A stretch of DNA of 33,669 bases from Bacteroidota bacterium (GTDB lineage Bacteria; Bacteroidota; Bacteroidia; Cytophagales; Amoebophilaceae), in contig JAAGZN010000154.1 in assembly GCA_024206165.1 (NCBI GenBank), positions 1-33,669 of the forward strand, read 5' to 3'. The stretch's first letter is position 1, and the number at the start of each line of letters is the position of its first letter. Of the stretch, positions 9,453 to 18,863 are shown piece by piece. Below the pieces are notes generated by a model. It worked only from the letters and a program-made list of their open reading frames with translations, was not told the origin of the DNA and searched no databases. The translations under genes were made by a program, and so were the position numbers.

Positions 9453-11789
9453 CTAAGCCTTCTCTACTAAAATAGTCCAGTATCCTTCTTTATTTTGATT
9501 TTGAAAAATAATCCTATGCCCCTCTGCCTTTAAAGAACCAGGAACATTCGCAATAGGTTCTCCATCATCTAGTAAAAGTTCTAGCTTCTCACTGGAAGAC
9601 ATAGTCTCAAGCACAACCTTAGCTTTTACAAAATTCATCGGACATCCAACGCCACGAAAATCTTTCTTGACTAAAAGAGAACTAGGGTCTGTTTCTTTAA
9701 CTTTTTTGGCTTCTTTCACATTTTCAAATTTTAAAGAATCATCCATATTCGCATAAAGATTTTGAACATCCTTAGCCAGCGCCAACACTTTCGCTTCATG
9801 CTTTAAGAGTTCTTCTTTAAGTTCTAATTTTCCTAAAGTAATAATATCGTTATATGACTTACTCACAAGGTTAGTGTCGATAAAATACTCGACAAAAAGA
9901 GCCATGGAATCACTATTAGTCTTTGGATCTGCTCCACGGGTAACTAAAAGCATATTTGCTGAATAATATAAAAGGTCATAAAGATTACTTGCCGTAGGAG
10001 AACTAGCTTCAATCTCTTTTTGCAAACGAGCGATGTGTTTATTATCAACGCCAATCATATCAAACATGCCAGCAGAACACTCACCTTCCCCCATATCACT
10101 CAAGTTCATTTGATGCTTAGCTCCAAAATCCGTGTAATAAGAAGCATCCTCTACCAAACTAGGTGCTTCATGATATTTATCACACAAAGACTTTAAAAAA
10201 TCTATCCCTTCTTTTTCTAAGTACTCCTGATAATTTTGATATTGCCCCTTTTTGGGAATATAATCCCCTAAAAACTCTGAAACTAAATTAGGGACATTAT
10301 GTGCAGCAACATTGCCATAAATAGAGGCATACTCTGTCTTCCCTTTCCCGATTTTTGCTCCAGCAAGAACATTATAAGCTGGGTATAAATTGCCATCATT
10401 TCTAGCAGCTTTTCCAAAAAAGCCTAAATCTGCTACATGATGCATACCACAAGTATTCGGACAACCTGAAATATTAATATTAAAATCGCTGAGAGCATCT
10501 AAATCTAAATTAGATTGTAAAACTCTTTCTCTAATCCTTGGGGCAAGACCTCTTGGCAAACATATCCCTAACTTACAAGTTTGTGCGCCTGTGCAGTTCA
10601 CCATATTACTGATTATAAATGGTTTATCTGCTAAAGTTTTCCCCATACTCATGATCACTTCAAACGCATTCCCTAAATATTTATTAGGAATATTTCTTAA
10701 ATATAAATTTTGTTTGCGGTCGCATCTTAAAACATTATCACCAAAGTGATCTAGAAAATCACATAACTTATAAATATCTTCCGTTAAAATATCGCCCAGA
10801 ACCAATGGCAACATAATATAAGATAATCCTTCTTGTTTTTGTGGCTTAACAAACCGTTGTTTCCAAATTTCAAACTCAGAACTAGTTATTGTTTTTGAAG
10901 CTAAAGAAGTAGCCCTCACTTCATTCAGAATAGGTTCTAATTTTAAGGCTAAAGATTCATCATCCTTAATTACATTATATTCTGCTAAAAATAATTCTTT
11001 AAACTTATCTTCGCCTAACTTCTTCCATAAAAACTTAATCCTTGATTTATATTTTCTTCGGCGGTCACCATTTTGATCAAACATCGTTTTTAATGCTCTA
11101 GCAACATGATAAACCTTGCTTTCATGAATAAAATCAAGGAGTTTATGCCCAATTATAGGATTCCCCCCCATACCACCAGAAACATAAACCTCAAAACCTT
11201 TCTCCCCTGCATCATTAAATTTAGCGACAAAACCTAAGCAAGTAGACTGGGTAATAGCCGTATCATTCTCATTGCTAGAAAAAGCAATCTTAAATTTTCT
11301 TGGCAAATTAGAAGAATCTTCTTCTGCAATCATACGTGTTGTCAGGGCAATCGCATAAGGCTCGACATCAAAGGCTTCTCCCTCTAAAATACCTGCATGA
11401 GGTGAAGTAATAATATTTCTAACAGTATTTCCACCTCCGCCAAAACTGCTAATGCCATATTCCTTAAGTTCTTTAAGAACAGCTAAAATATCTTCGACCT
11501 TAACATAATGGAGTTGTAATTCTTGACGAGTGGTGACATGCACATCCTCTCCTGTATACTTTTCTGCAATCTCTCCAATCCCTCTGAACTGATGGGGCGT
11601 CACTCCTCCAGAAGGGCAACGCAGCCGAACCATATAAGTATCTCTTGTTCTCTGTTCATAAACACCATGCAATACGCGTGTAACTCTAAATTTAATAGGG
11701 TCTAACTTTTTATTTACAAACTGGTCTATCGCTGATTCAAGTTTATCAAGTTGAGAGTCTAAGCTAAGCGGTATTTTATAAAAATCCAT
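9453..11789 (-). CDS. Siroheme nitrite/sulfite reductase fused to a TusA domain
   Basis: 778 residues from ATG 11789 (AAAGGAGA upstream). Residues 1-560 are a nitrite/sulfite reductase (ferredoxin-type, NirA/SirA-like). They have the siroheme-4Fe-4S ligands C399-x5-C405 (CTGAQTC) and C443-x3-C447 (CPNTC), plus N-terminal basic substrate-pocket motifs (RLRCPSGG, TTRQELQLHY). A helical insert of about 130 residues follows. Residues 705-778 are a TusA-like sulfur-carrier domain, FRGVGCPMNF with C716. Such enzymes perform the six-electron reduction of sulfite to sulfide or nitrite to ammonia. The TusA tail suggests that sulfur is the substrate and that product may be handed over as a persulfide. 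No flavoprotein partner is present, so a ferredoxin, perhaps the Fd-MBL protein, may be the donor (inference). It ends in TAG before a terminator. Confidence 0.9.
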   Translation of the reverse strand: MDFYKIPLSLDSQLDKLESAIDQFVNKKLDPIKFRVTRVLHGVYEQRTRDTYMVRLRCPSGGVTPHQFRGIGEIAEKYTGEDVHVTTRQELQLHYVKVEDILAVLKELKEYGISSFGGGGNTVRNIITSPHAGILEGEAFDVEPYAIALTTRMIAEEDSSNLPRKFKIAFSSNENDTAITQSTCLGFVAKFNDAGEKGFEVYVSGGMGGNPIIGHKLLDFIHESKVYHVARALKTMFDQNGDRRRKYKSRIKFLWKKLGEDKFKELFLAEYNVIKDDESLALKLEPILNEVRATSLASKTITSSEFEIWKQRFVKPQKQEGLSYIMLPLVLGDILTEDIYKLCDFLDHFGDNVLRCDRKQNLYLRNIPNKYLGNAFEVIMSMGKTLADKPFIISNMVNCTGAQTCKLGICLPRGLAPRIRERVLQSNLDLDALSDFNINISGCPNTCGMHHVADLGFFGKAARNDGNLYPAYNVLAGAKIGKGKTEYASIYGNVAAHNVPNLVSEFLGDYIPKKGQYQNYQEYLEKEGIDFLKSLCDKYHEAPSLVEDASYYTDFGAKHQMNLSDMGEGECSAGMFDMIGVDNKHIARLQKEIEASSPTASNLYDLLYYSANMLLVTRGADPKTNSDSMALFVEYFIDTNLVSKSYNDIITLGKLELKEELLKHEAKVLALAKDVQNLYANMDDSLKFENVKEAKKVKETDPSSLLVKKDFRGVGCPMNFVKAKVVLETMSSSEKLELLLDDGEPIANVPGSLKAEGHRIIFQNQNKEGYWTILVEKA

Positions 11790-11903
11790 TTTTTATCTCC
11801 TTTGCTGAAAAGCTTAACCTATGCAAGATAAACCAAGCTGTTTTTTATGTTACTCCTACTTATTTTGATAATTAAGTAGAAAATATATTTTTTATATGAA
11901 GTA

Positions 11904-11918
11904 GACAAATAAATTGTC
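11904..11918. promoter_or_regulatory. Palindrome upstream of the reductase gene
   Basis: GACAA-ATAAA-TTGTC, with perfect 5-bp arms, lies 115-129 bases upstream of the reductase start in an intergenic region that would carry its promoter. It looks like a dimeric regulator site, but no regulator is known here and AT-rich DNA yields such short palindromes by chance. Confidence 0.3.
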
Positions 11919-11949
11919 ATAAACTATTTGCTTAATTTTTTTACGGCAT

Positions 11950-11980
11950 TTAGTTTAGCTTTTTAAAAAAAGCAAACTAA
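11950..11980 (-). terminator. Possible terminator after bcp
   Basis: On the minus strand, TTAGTTT-GCTTTTT pairs with AAAAAGC-A-AACTAA (about 14 bp, one bulge) six bases after the bcp stop. The T tract is inside the loop side rather than after the stem, so this is a weak call. Confidence 0.4.
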
Positions 11981-11986
11981 GTTTAT

Positions 11987-12463
11987 CTAGCCGATAGTTT
12001 TTGTTAAGAAGTCCTTAACTTTTTCGACATGTCCTTTGGCAGAAACACTGTTCCACACTTTAATAATTTTTTGATCAGGACCGATTATAAAAGTGCTACG
12101 GACAATCCCCCAGTACTCTTTATTAAAATTCTTTTTTTTCTTCCAAACATCATAGCTTTCTAAAACGACTTTTTCTTCATCACTTAGAAGCCCGACCTTT
12201 AAAGCATGCTTATTTATAAATTTGCAGTGCTTTTCAACAGAATCGGCACTAACACCAAAGATTAAAGCATTCTTTTCTGTAAAAAAATCAAGGTTTGCTG
12301 TAAAATCAATAGCTTCTGTGGTACAACCAGGAGTGTCATCCTTGGGATAAAAATAAAGAATAATATACTTACCCGCATAGTCTTTTAAAGAAATATTTTT
12401 GTCATTGCTATCTTTTAAAGTAAAATCTGGAGCAATGTCTCCAGCCGTTAATTTACTGCTCAT
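11987..12463 (-). CDS. bcp: Thiol peroxidase of the Bcp/PrxQ family
   Basis: 158 residues from ATG 12463, chosen because AGGAG lies 7 bases before it. An upstream in-frame ATG at 12493 has no such site. The peroxidatic cysteine is C47 in YPKDDTPGCTTEA, the family's hallmark. The usual PrxQ resolving cysteine five residues on is Ile here, so the enzyme would act as a 1-Cys or alternatively resolved peroxiredoxin. It reduces H2O2 and organic hydroperoxides in the cytoplasm using thioredoxin-like donors. Two inverted, AT-rich copies of a 15-base element precede it (12492-12506 and 12545-12559). The neighbouring redox genes fit an oxidative-stress role. Confidence 0.9.
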   Translation of the reverse strand: MSSKLTAGDIAPDFTLKDSNDKNISLKDYAGKYIILYFYPKDDTPGCTTEAIDFTANLDFFTEKNALIFGVSADSVEKHCKFINKHALKVGLLSDEEKVVLESYDVWKKKKNFNKEYWGIVRSTFIIGPDQKIIKVWNSVSAKGHVEKVKDFLTKTIG

Positions 12464-12491
12464 GTAAAATCTCCTTTTTAGATTGATTTTC

Positions 12492-12559
12492 ATAATAAAT
12501 TATAATCTAGCTCAATGAAAAATCAGATAAATTTAGTAAGTTTTATTATAATTTATTAT
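12492..12559. promoter_or_regulatory. Inverted 15-bp repeats upstream of bcp, PerR/Fur-box-like
   Basis: ATAATAAATTATAAT at 12492-12506 and its exact reverse complement at 12545-12559 are separated by 38 bases. The proximal arm contains a TATAAT in the right orientation to be the bcp -10 element. The core (TTATAAT next to TATTAT) resembles PerR/Fur boxes, which commonly control peroxiredoxins. In DNA this AT-rich the resemblance is only suggestive. The arms could also form a hairpin in the transcript. Confidence 0.4.
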
Positions 12560-12753
12560 CCGTTTTTTTTTAAGGAAAAGTTTACGAGAGAAGAAAGTTA
12601 AAAAAGCTATAAGTTAGCCTCAGAGGTTATTATATATATATTCCCTCATAAATTTCATAAAAATACCCAGACATAGAATCTCCCACCCTGCATAAAAAAA
12701 CTTTAGAAAATATGCTATAGTATAAAAAATAATTTATTTTATGAGGGCATAGA

Positions 12754-12981
12754 ATGTTTGAAAATGATATTTTTGAAAAATGGCTTGATCAAAAAAGTAA
12801 AGAACTAATAACTAAAATTGGCAGCGAAGAAGCGTTAAAAACTGAAATGATTGAGTTACGCAAAGATATGGATAAACGCTTTGATAAAACCCATAATATT
12901 TTAATGTGGGGTTTTGGTTTAATGTTTTCTTTATTTGCAGGTCTATATATCCCTATGCTTGTAAACTTCTTGAGAAAATAA
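12754..12981 (+). CDS. Small membrane-anchored coiled-coil protein
   Basis: 75 residues. The start is ATG 12754, preceded by a GAGGGC site. The N-terminal 45 residues are charged and predicted helical, with the repeat-like stretch ELRKDMDKRFDKTHN. Residues 48-70 form one transmembrane segment (LMWGFGLMFSLFAGLYIPML), followed by a basic end. Small proteins of this layout are frequent in bacteria and their function is unknown. It stands alone, convergent with the sensor gene, with 5 bases between their stops. Confidence 0.7.
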   Translation: MFENDIFEKWLDQKSKELITKIGSEEALKTEMIELRKDMDKRFDKTHNILMWGFGLMFSLFAGLYIPMLVNFLRK

Positions 12982-12986
12982 ATACT

Positions 12987-15746
12987 TTACTTCCTATTCT
13001 TTAAATATGCTATCCATTCTTCTAGCTCTCTTATATCCAGTGGACTTAAAAAAAACCTACCACCTGCTTTAACGGTCATCTCCTTATGCTCGGAAAAAGG
13101 ACTTATAATAGCTATTAATACATCTCTACTTCTATGATGTAAACTTTTTACTATTTCTTTCACATCCGCTGTTTTTTCTGTAACCTCAACAGCAACTATA
13201 TCATAAGCAAAACATTTATCCAGATTACTATTACTGTTAGAATAAACTTCTATATCTACACCATCACTATTAAATTTTTCTGCGTATTGCTTATTATCAC
13301 TTATCATTAATATTTTAATATCAAAAAAATCTATAGGAATATCTTCTACATTCCCTGAAAATTCAGATCCATGAAAGACTTGGTCTTTCCCATGTTGTTT
13401 AGCACTTTTAAGGGCATTATTTGCCCCCTCCGTTAAGTAATTTAAAATTCTTTCGATGTCTGCCTTCGTAAATTTTCTCATAACCTCAGTAGGCTAAAAA
13501 CTGCCAGTACCAATACTAATACTTATTTTTCTCTTATATTTATCTGATAATTTTTTTATCTCTGGATTATTTCTCAGCGAATCTAAAATTCTAGATGACA
13601 CTATATCTGACTCTTCTGAGTTTGCCCCAATTGCAATCACAGGAAACTCCTCTCCTCCAAACCTACAAAACTCATCTGTCGGTCTAATCACAAGCTTAAT
13701 TGCATTAACTACAGCCTTGATAACGATATCCCCAATATCATAGCCATGATTATCATTAAACCATTTAAAATCATCAATATCTATCATTAAAAGTGATAAA
13801 GGAGTCCCTAATCCTAAGGCATTCTTAATTTCTTCTTTTAACCGTCTTTTTAGAAATGCTCGGTTATATAAACCAGTCATCTCATCTATTTCTACTGTCT
13901 TTTTTATTAAAAAATTACTTAAAGTAATCTGCACTCGATCGGCTATAAACATCAGCATTGTCAACATATTTTCTGCATATGGATCATTCCCTTTAGGCTT
14001 GCCAATAACAATAAAGCCCAATAAGCTATCCATATCAGTTAATGGCACTACTAGTTCCGCTCCAACATCTTTGGTCAGGCTAGCAGCCTCTCTCCACTCT
14101 AAAGATTGGGTTTCTCCTGCCCACCTCTCTATCTCACTCGAGGCAATCATAGTTTTCCTTTGTTTAATATATTTCAGCAGATAGTTATCTTTATGAATAC
14201 TGTGACAAGCAACTTCTGTGCCTCTATGCTTTAAAGCTTTACAAGCATAAATATCATTTTTCTTATCGTATAAATAAATAGCTGTATATTCAGAGCTTAG
14301 GTAACGATTAATCAAGGCAACAATCTGAGTATGTAACTCATCTATATCTAGAGTTTCGGATAAACATTTTAAAGCTGATAAAACTTGGTTTTGATGTTTT
14401 AGATTATAATCATTAAGAACTTTATTTTCTGTATGTGTTAAAAAAGATATCTGACTTTCAATATTTTTTATAATGTCTGAAACTAATTCTAAATCTTCAT
14501 TATGATAAACAGAGTTATCTTTTTTATTGCTGTAGGTGACTATCCCCACTAAAGAGTTAGAAATAAAAATAGGATAACAAAGCTCAATGCTTTCGCTCTA
14601 TAAATATTCTTTAAGCTCTTTATTATTATCAGCCAAATAATAAGTATAAATAAATTGTTTATATTTATTTAAGTAATGAATAAGTATTTTAGGTATAAGC
14701 TCAACATCTGTCTCATCTTTCTGATCAAAAAAAGATAAATATTTACCTTGCACCAAACAATAATATTTACTCTCCCTGATATTCAAAACGCTAGCTACAT
14801 CTTTAACAACAACTTGGACTATATCTGCCATCGCATATTTATTATTTTTACTTTTTACTATTTTCTCAAGCTTGTTCCAAATCTTTTTATATCGGTGCAG
14901 AAGTAAACCATCAATAACTTTTAATAATTTTTTACTATAGAAACTATCCATAATAATCAAAAGCGACCCCGCAATTAAAACATTTGTGAATAGTGAAAAA
15001 GTATTTAATTTACTCAGCAAGAAAAAAAATACTCCCAACAAAGATATTTTTATTATAAAAAATAATACACCTCTTAGAATTTTACGCCAAGCTAAGTTTA
15101 TATCCATAAGATTATGTTTTATAATGGGATGGAAAATACAAACAATAAACAAAACTGCTCCGAATGTATCTAAAATGGCTAATTGTGGAATTTTTAATAA
15201 TGGTGATAAAGAACTCATAAGAAATGCAAAAAAACCAAAGGCAAGTATTCCCATAAAAATATATTGTGCCTGTAATTTTATTAGACCTTTAAAATTTCTC
15301 AAACAATATAGCATCTTAAAAATCATAAAACCCAATGCAAAAACCATAAATAAAACATACAATATAAACCATTGAGTAAAACTGTTTTCAAAGTGAATAT
15401 TTTCTTTTACTTTAAAAAAAAGATCAGACATACTGAATATAAAAAAAATAATCCCTATGCAAATATAGCCTAAAAGTCTTTGATGTTTTATTTTATGTTG
15501 TTGAGCAAATGATGATGTTATTATGATAGCAGCTATAACTACTAATGCTCCTGTTGCATACGCCAATTTAAACCCCACAAAAGAATTGAAATATTTAAAA
15601 CCAAAGTTTACAAATAACCAAATTGTTATTATTACATTAAAGCTAATAAAATAGTTTTTTAAAAAATTATTTTTAGAAATTTTTTGTATTGAAAGTAAAG
15701 TAAGTAGAAAAGAAATAAAAAACCCTATTAATATTAACCAATACAT
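12987..15746 (-). pseudogene. 7TM-GAF-GAF-GGEEF-REC-like diguanylate cyclase with two in-frame TAG codons
   Basis: The three minus-strand frames 15746-14598, 14549-13494 and 13481-12987 are in the same phase and form one 920-codon frame interrupted only by TAG at 14598-14600 and 13494-13496. Residues 1-270 are a 7TM module. GAF 1 spans the first TAG (the downstream side reads SESIELCYPIFISNSLVGIV, a classic GAF strand pair). GAF 2 follows at about 455-600. The cyclase domain has the active-type motif FGGEEF and an inhibitory-site RPTD five residues before it. The second TAG falls inside the cyclase domain, between SISIGTGSF and PTEV, and the C-terminal helix with ANNALKSAKQHGKDQV lies beyond it. 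The last ~120 residues resemble a degenerate receiver domain. If read through, it would sense a signal at the membrane and make c-di-GMP. As written it makes only the 7TM part. Confidence 0.8.
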
Positions 15747-15760
15747 ATATCCCCCCCTAA

Positions 15761-15931
15761 TTATATAATCTCTAGCTTATCTCCATATAAAATTATATTA
15801 TCTAGTAAATACTGTAAATCCTCTCTTGAGTGAGTTGCCATTATTGTTATTCTTATTCTTGATTCTTTTTTATTTACAGCTGGATATAAAACAGGATTAA
15901 CAAAAATACCTTTTTTGTATAAAATTAATGT
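15761..15931 (-). pseudogene. C-terminal remnant of an AONS/KBL-type PLP aminotransferase
   Basis: An open stretch of about 55 codons without its own start ends in TAA at 15761. It contains KKGIFVNPVLYPAV and SRIRITIMATHSREDL, the conserved C-terminal blocks of the alpha-oxoamine synthase family (8-amino-7-oxononanoate synthase, 2-amino-3-ketobutyrate CoA ligase, serine palmitoyltransferase). The family is about 390 residues long, so some 85 percent is missing. An in-frame stop lies just upstream (about 15935). It ends 14 bases before the sensor gene, so the sensor was probably the next gene in that operon. The exact family member cannot be told. Confidence 0.75.
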
Positions 15932-16088
15932 TTAAGATTTGTATGTACTGATGTAAAAAATAAAAATCATATAGAGTACTGCAAAAAAATAAAAACTACC
16001 CTTTACAGAATTTTATATATAGCAGTAATTGTGTTATATTTATTCATACTTTTGTCCGCAAAAATTTAAAAATAAGAGGAGAAAGACA

Positions 16089-16130
16089 GCCTTGAGAGGG
16101 CGGCGTCCTAACCGGTTAGACCAACGCGGC
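16089..16130 (-). pseudogene. 5' half of a tRNA-Glu (CUC), truncated
   Basis: On the minus strand, the 42 bases from 16130 match tRNA-Glu from the acceptor 5' strand through the D arm (GTCTAACCGGTTAGGAC) to the anticodon arm (CCGCC-CTCTCAA-GGC). The anticodon is CTC. Sequence after it does not continue the anticodon stem properly and contains no variable region, T arm (no TTCGAAT) or 3' acceptor strand. It is a fragment, not a functional tRNA. Confidence 0.75.
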
Positions 16131-16168
16131 ATTTAAAGTATTTTCAGTTCTGAATAAAAAATATTTCT

Positions 16169-17305
<1,137 letters not shown>

Positions 17306-17331
17306 TCACTACCGAAAAACTATCTTTTTAT

Positions 17332-17360
17332 TTGACTTTAAAAGTAGGAGTTTATAAAAT
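17332..17360 (+). promoter_or_regulatory. Sigma-70-type promoter of the M23-bactofilin-FAS operon
   Basis: TTGACT (17332-17337), a 17-base spacer and TAAAAT (17355-17360) lie 112 bases before the M23 start. No other good promoter is evident ahead of the eight-gene operon. Confidence 0.6.
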
Positions 17361-17471
17361 TTAACTCTATAAAAATACTAAAAGATAAAAGCATATAATA
17401 TTTCCTACTTGAAATTTTAAAAAAATAAGATTTAATTATAAAAAACATACTGAAATGGGATTTTTACATTT

Positions 17472-18407
17472 ATGAATATTAAAAATATTAAAAATTTTTT
17501 TTCTAAGATCAAAAAAGATCGATTAACTTTTATTGTTATCCCACATTCTAATGCTACTCCTAAAAATTTATCTATTCCAACCTCTGTTGTTTATTCTTTT
17601 TTTTTATTTGTATTTATAATTATAATGGCCTCTTTTTTTATTGTTACTAAACATATTAACTACCTTAACACTCTCACGCATAATATTATTCTAGAAAATA
17701 AATTAGAGTATTTCTCAAAAGAACTGATAAAAAATAGGAATTTTTTATCAAAACTAAAGAATATTGACTCTGAACTTAGAGTCCTCCTTAATATGAAAGA
17801 AAAAAAAGCAATCATTGATGCTAATGCTATTGGGGGGCCTAAAGTCATTGATGAAATTATTGCAACAAAAATCAATAACTCTAAAATAATTTTCTCTCCG
17901 AAAGAATTTACTGTTTCGCTACGAATAATGCGACAAGAAATTCTCACACAACTTGAAAGTGCAAAAGAAATAAATTCTTATATAAAAAAACAAAAAAATA
18001 TTGAAAAGTCTAAACCCTCTATTTGGCCAACATCTGGTGGTTATATTTCTTCTGTTTTTGGCTACCGTGTCCATCCTGTTTCTGGAAGAACTGAGCTTCA
18101 TAAAGGGATTGATATTGCAAACCGTCGTGGGACACCAATTATTGCCACTGCTGACGGAGTTGTTAAGTATGCCAATTGGCTTGGTGGGTATGGGAAACTA
18201 ATCTTAATTAAACATGGCTATGGATACAGCACCCTTTATGGTCATCTAAGCAAAATACTAGTTAAGCATGGTCAAAAGGTAAAAAAAGGTGATAGAATTG
18301 GGTTAATGGGCAACACTGGAATCAGTACAGGTTCACATCTTCACTATGAAATTCGTTACTATAATAAATCCAAAAATCCACTCAATTTTGTAGATAAAAA
18401 TAATTAA
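17472..18407 (+). CDS. M23-family membrane-anchored metallopeptidase
   Basis: 311 residues. One transmembrane segment (about 38-58) is followed by a coiled-coil region (62-110) and an M23/LytM domain (185-305). The zinc ligands H210 and D214 (ELHKGIDIA) and H291 (GSHLHYE) are present, as is the catalytic-loop H258 (YGHLS), so it should be an active endopeptidase cutting peptidoglycan cross-bridges. The gene lies 14 bases before a bactofilin gene. Such M23-bactofilin pairs are well known in cell-shape systems such as the Helicobacter pylori Csd1-CcmA pair. It is the first gene of the operon. Confidence 0.93.
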   Translation: MNIKNIKNFFSKIKKDRLTFIVIPHSNATPKNLSIPTSVVYSFFLFVFIIIMASFFIVTKHINYLNTLTHNIILENKLEYFSKELIKNRNFLSKLKNIDSELRVLLNMKEKKAIIDANAIGGPKVIDEIIATKINNSKIIFSPKEFTVSLRIMRQEILTQLESAKEINSYIKKQKNIEKSKPSIWPTSGGYISSVFGYRVHPVSGRTELHKGIDIANRRGTPIIATADGVVKYANWLGGYGKLILIKHGYGYSTLYGHLSKILVKHGQKVKKGDRIGLMGNTGISTGSHLHYEIRYYNKSKNPLNFVDKNN

Positions 18408-18421
18408 ATAAAGGAAAACAA

Positions 18422-18862
18422 ATGGGACAAGATAAAAATCATAATAAAAACCTGCCAAAAATAGAAACTTTCATTGCAAAAAATACATTTTTTGCAGGAG
18501 ATATTGATGCTGGAGAGGGGACTATTCGTATTGATGGTCGTGTCACAGGAAAGTTTATTAAATCACAAGGAATTATTATTGGCGAAACAGGCAACGTCAC
18601 CTCGAATATAGAAGCAAATATACTCATTATTTCTGGAGAAGTTACAGGAGATATTAAGTGCTTACAAAAACTTGAAGTTCTGAATACCTCAAAAATTACG
18701 GGAAATATTGAAGCACCTCTTATTTCTTTAACTGAAGGTGCTACTTTTGAAGGTACTTGTAAAATGACAAAAAAAACTAAAATGCCTGCTAAGAATGAAA
18801 AAAAACTCGCACATGAAATCACGAAACTTAAAGAAACAATGCAAACAGGAGTTACTTCATAA
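18422..18862 (+). CDS. Bactofilin (polymer-forming cytoskeletal protein)
   Basis: 146 residues. The central 20-115 region is the DUF583 beta-helix, with repeating turns such as AGEGTIRIDGRVTGKF and LIISGEVTGDIKCLQKL, and flexible charged ends. Bactofilins polymerise without nucleotide at the inner membrane and place cell-wall enzymes. The preceding M23 peptidase is the likely client. The AAAGGA site precedes ATG 18422. The stop is separated by one base from the next start (TAAGATG), so translation is likely coupled. Confidence 0.93.
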   Translation: MGQDKNHNKNLPKIETFIAKNTFFAGDIDAGEGTIRIDGRVTGKFIKSQGIIIGETGNVTSNIEANILIISGEVTGDIKCLQKLEVLNTSKITGNIEAPLISLTEGATFEGTCKMTKKTKMPAKNEKKLAHEITKLKETMQTGVTS

Positions 18863-18863
18863 G

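Noticed and set aside
12987-15746. Genome-wide reassignment of TAG to an amino acid
   Set aside because: At least five confident, family-length genes (ending at 9384, 9453, 11987, 16169 and 33107) stop at TAG, and the sequence after these stops does not extend a conserved protein. Reassignment therefore does not fit.
16089-16130. Functional or suppressor tRNA next to the amber-containing gene
   Set aside because: The anticodon is CTC, not CTA, and the T arm and 3' acceptor strand are missing.
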